Assembly: GCA_035642095.1 (NCBI GenBank)
Contig: DASQTB010000145.1
Span: 1-13,108, forward strand
Reading direction: 5' to 3'
Length of the DNA: 13,108 bases
From: DASQTB01 sp035642095
Lineage (GTDB): Bacteria > Actinomycetota > UBA4738 > CALAEC01
This document shows, one piece after another, positions 12,124 to 13,108 of this stretch. The notes under the pieces were generated by a model. The model was not told where the DNA came from and did not search any database. It saw only the letters and a program-made list of their open reading frames with translations. Both the position numbers and the translations under genes were made by a program. Numbering within the stretch: position 1 is the stretch's first letter; every line of letters begins with the position of its first letter.

Positions 12124-13108
12124 GTGTCCGCTCCAACCCTGCCCCAGCGTCAGCTGCCCCGTCGGCACGTGCGCAAGCACGCGCCGAAGCGTCCGCCCGT
12201 CCGGCCCAGAACGAAGCCCCCCTTCCTGATCCGGTTCTGGTGGCTGTGGGCCGTGCCGCTGGCCGGCGCGGCCATCATCATCGGAGCCCTGATCTACGTG
12301 TACTCGCAGCTTCCGCTCAACCTGAACATCACCCAGGAGCAGACCTCCTACCTGCTGGACCACGATGGCCGGCTGTTGACGACGTTCGAGGCCGGCGTCG
12401 ATCGAACGGCGATCAATCTCAACCAGATGCCTGAGACCCTCCGCCTGGCCGTCATCGCCGCGGAGGACGAGGACTTCTTCGAGCACTCCGGCGTCGACTT
12501 CATCGCCATCATCCGGGCCGCGTGGGCCAACTTCACGGGCGGCGAGATCCAGCAGGGCGCCTCGACCATCACGCAGCAGTACGTCCGCAACGTGTTCCCC
12601 GAGGTCGGCACGGAGGTGACCGTCGAGCGAAAGATCAAGGAGATTCTCCTGGCGATCAAGCTCGAGCGGGCGCTGTCCAAGAACGAGATCCTCCGCCGAT
12701 ACCTGAACACGGTGTACATGGGCAAGGGGGCGTACGGCGTCGAGGCCGCCGCCGAGACGTACTTCGGCGTGCCCGCCAAGGAAATCAACCTCCAGCAAGC
12801 GGCCACACTGGCCGGGGTCATCAGCGGTCCCGAGTTGTACAACCCCATCGACAACCCGGGGCGGGCCCTGGGCCGGCGGAACTGGGTATTCGACCGGATG
12901 ATCGCCGAGGGGTTCATCACCGAGGAGCAGGCGGCTCCGTTGCGGAACGACGACATCGAGACGGTCGAACCCCGACAGCCCTGGGCCCAGAAGCGAGAGA
13001 CCGCCTATTACATCGACTACGCCCGGCGATACCTCGAGGAGGAGTACGGGGGGAGGACGTTCACCGGCGGGCTGACGGTCAAAGGAACGCTTAACCGAGA
13101 CTGGCAGG
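12124..13108 (+). CDS. ponA: Class A penicillin-binding protein, N-terminal part (glycosyltransferase 51 domain; runs off the window)
   Basis: The frame is open from GTG 12124 to the end, giving the first 328 residues. A basic cytoplasmic tail (1-38, rich in R, K and P) leads to one transmembrane helix (about 39-60). The glycosyltransferase 51 domain then shows its motifs in order: EDEDFFEHSGVD (114-125, catalytic E114), QGASTITQQYVRNVF (144-158), ERKIKEILLAIKLER (168-182), LRRYLNTVYMGKGAYGVEAA (190-209) and LAGVISGPELYNP (229-241). The enzyme polymerises lipid II into glycan strands outside the membrane. A transpeptidase domain is expected downstream but lies outside the window. Near residue 316, GGLTVKGTLNRDWQ stands where relatives usually read GGLxVxTTLDxxxQ. 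Proximity to a DUF5318 gene mirrors Rv0049-ponA1 of mycobacteria. GTG 12124 is supported by the TACAAT box at 12109; no ATG lies near. Confidence 0.92.
   Translation, partial: MSAPTLPQRQLPRRHVRKHAPKRPPVRPRTKPPFLIRFWWLWAVPLAGAAIIIGALIYVYSQLPLNLNITQEQTSYLLDHDGRLLTTFEAGVDRTAINLNQMPETLRLAVIAAEDEDFFEHSGVDFIAIIRAAWANFTGGEIQQGASTITQQYVRNVFPEVGTEVTVERKIKEILLAIKLERALSKNEILRRYLNTVYMGKGAYGVEAAAETYFGVPAKEINLQQAATLAGVISGPELYNPIDNPGRALGRRNWVFDRMIAEGFITEEQAAPLRNDDIETVEPRQPWAQKRETAYYIDYARRYLEEEYGGRTFTGGLTVKGTLNRDWQ

Overview
The window is about 13.1 kb of very GC-rich, gene-dense DNA. It most likely comes from a high-GC Gram-positive bacterium (Actinomycetota), possibly a lineage near the Acidimicrobiia or Thermoleophilia; I cannot name a genus. 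The evidence is a Tad pilus operon with no outer-membrane secretin, an Rv3654c-like TadE-family protein, a luciferase-like oxidoreductase of the F420-rich type, a DUF5318 zinc-ribbon protein near a class A penicillin-binding protein (as in mycobacteria, Rv0049-ponA1), many GTG starts, 4-bp stop/start overlaps, and TANNNT boxes just upstream of start codons.

Layout. (1) 2-262: 3' end of a pyridoxal-phosphate amino-acid decarboxylase. (2) 263-480: 218 bp with no gene, holding an 18-bp perfect palindrome that abuts a second, 15-nt palindrome. (3) 481-5704: a compact seven-gene operon for a Tad/Flp-type pilus: tadZ, tadA, tadB, tadC, flp pilin, tadE, and a last gene that joins a TadE-like pseudopilin N-terminus to an M15 (VanY-type) peptidase domain. 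Four of the junctions are 4-bp ATGA/GTGA overlaps. The pilin has a near-perfect Shine-Dalgarno of its own. (4) 5738-6604: an EamA-family drug/metabolite transporter, convergent with the next block across a 4-nt gap. (5) 9017 down to 6609 (minus strand): a three-gene operon of a conserved hypothetical protein with a ribbon-helix-helix-like segment, an HtrA-type serine protease with a PDZ domain but no visible export signal, and an LLM-class flavin-dependent oxidoreductase. (6) 9018-9123: divergent intergenic region with a TTACA direct repeat and a TAGAAT box. (7) 9124-12077: DUF5318 protein, then two overlapping membrane-protein genes that read as divergent relatives of complex I/group 4 hydrogenase membrane subunits (NuoH/HyfC-like, then NuoL/M/N-like). 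(8) 12124 to the end: 5' part of a class A penicillin-binding protein with an intact glycosyltransferase 51 domain so far.

How the parts work together. The Tad genes would make, drive (TadA ATPase), anchor (TadB/C) and place (TadZ) a thin pilus. The terminal M15 fusion suggests that peptidoglycan trimming is coupled to pilus assembly in a thick-walled cell. The right-hand block puts an orphan proton-channel-like membrane pair between DUF5318 and a cell-wall synthase, with no redox or hydrogenase soluble subunits in view. These two items, the pilin-peptidase fusion and the orphan complex-I-like pair, are the best candidates for something undescribed. No rRNA, tRNA, CRISPR array, insertion sequence or prophage gene was seen.
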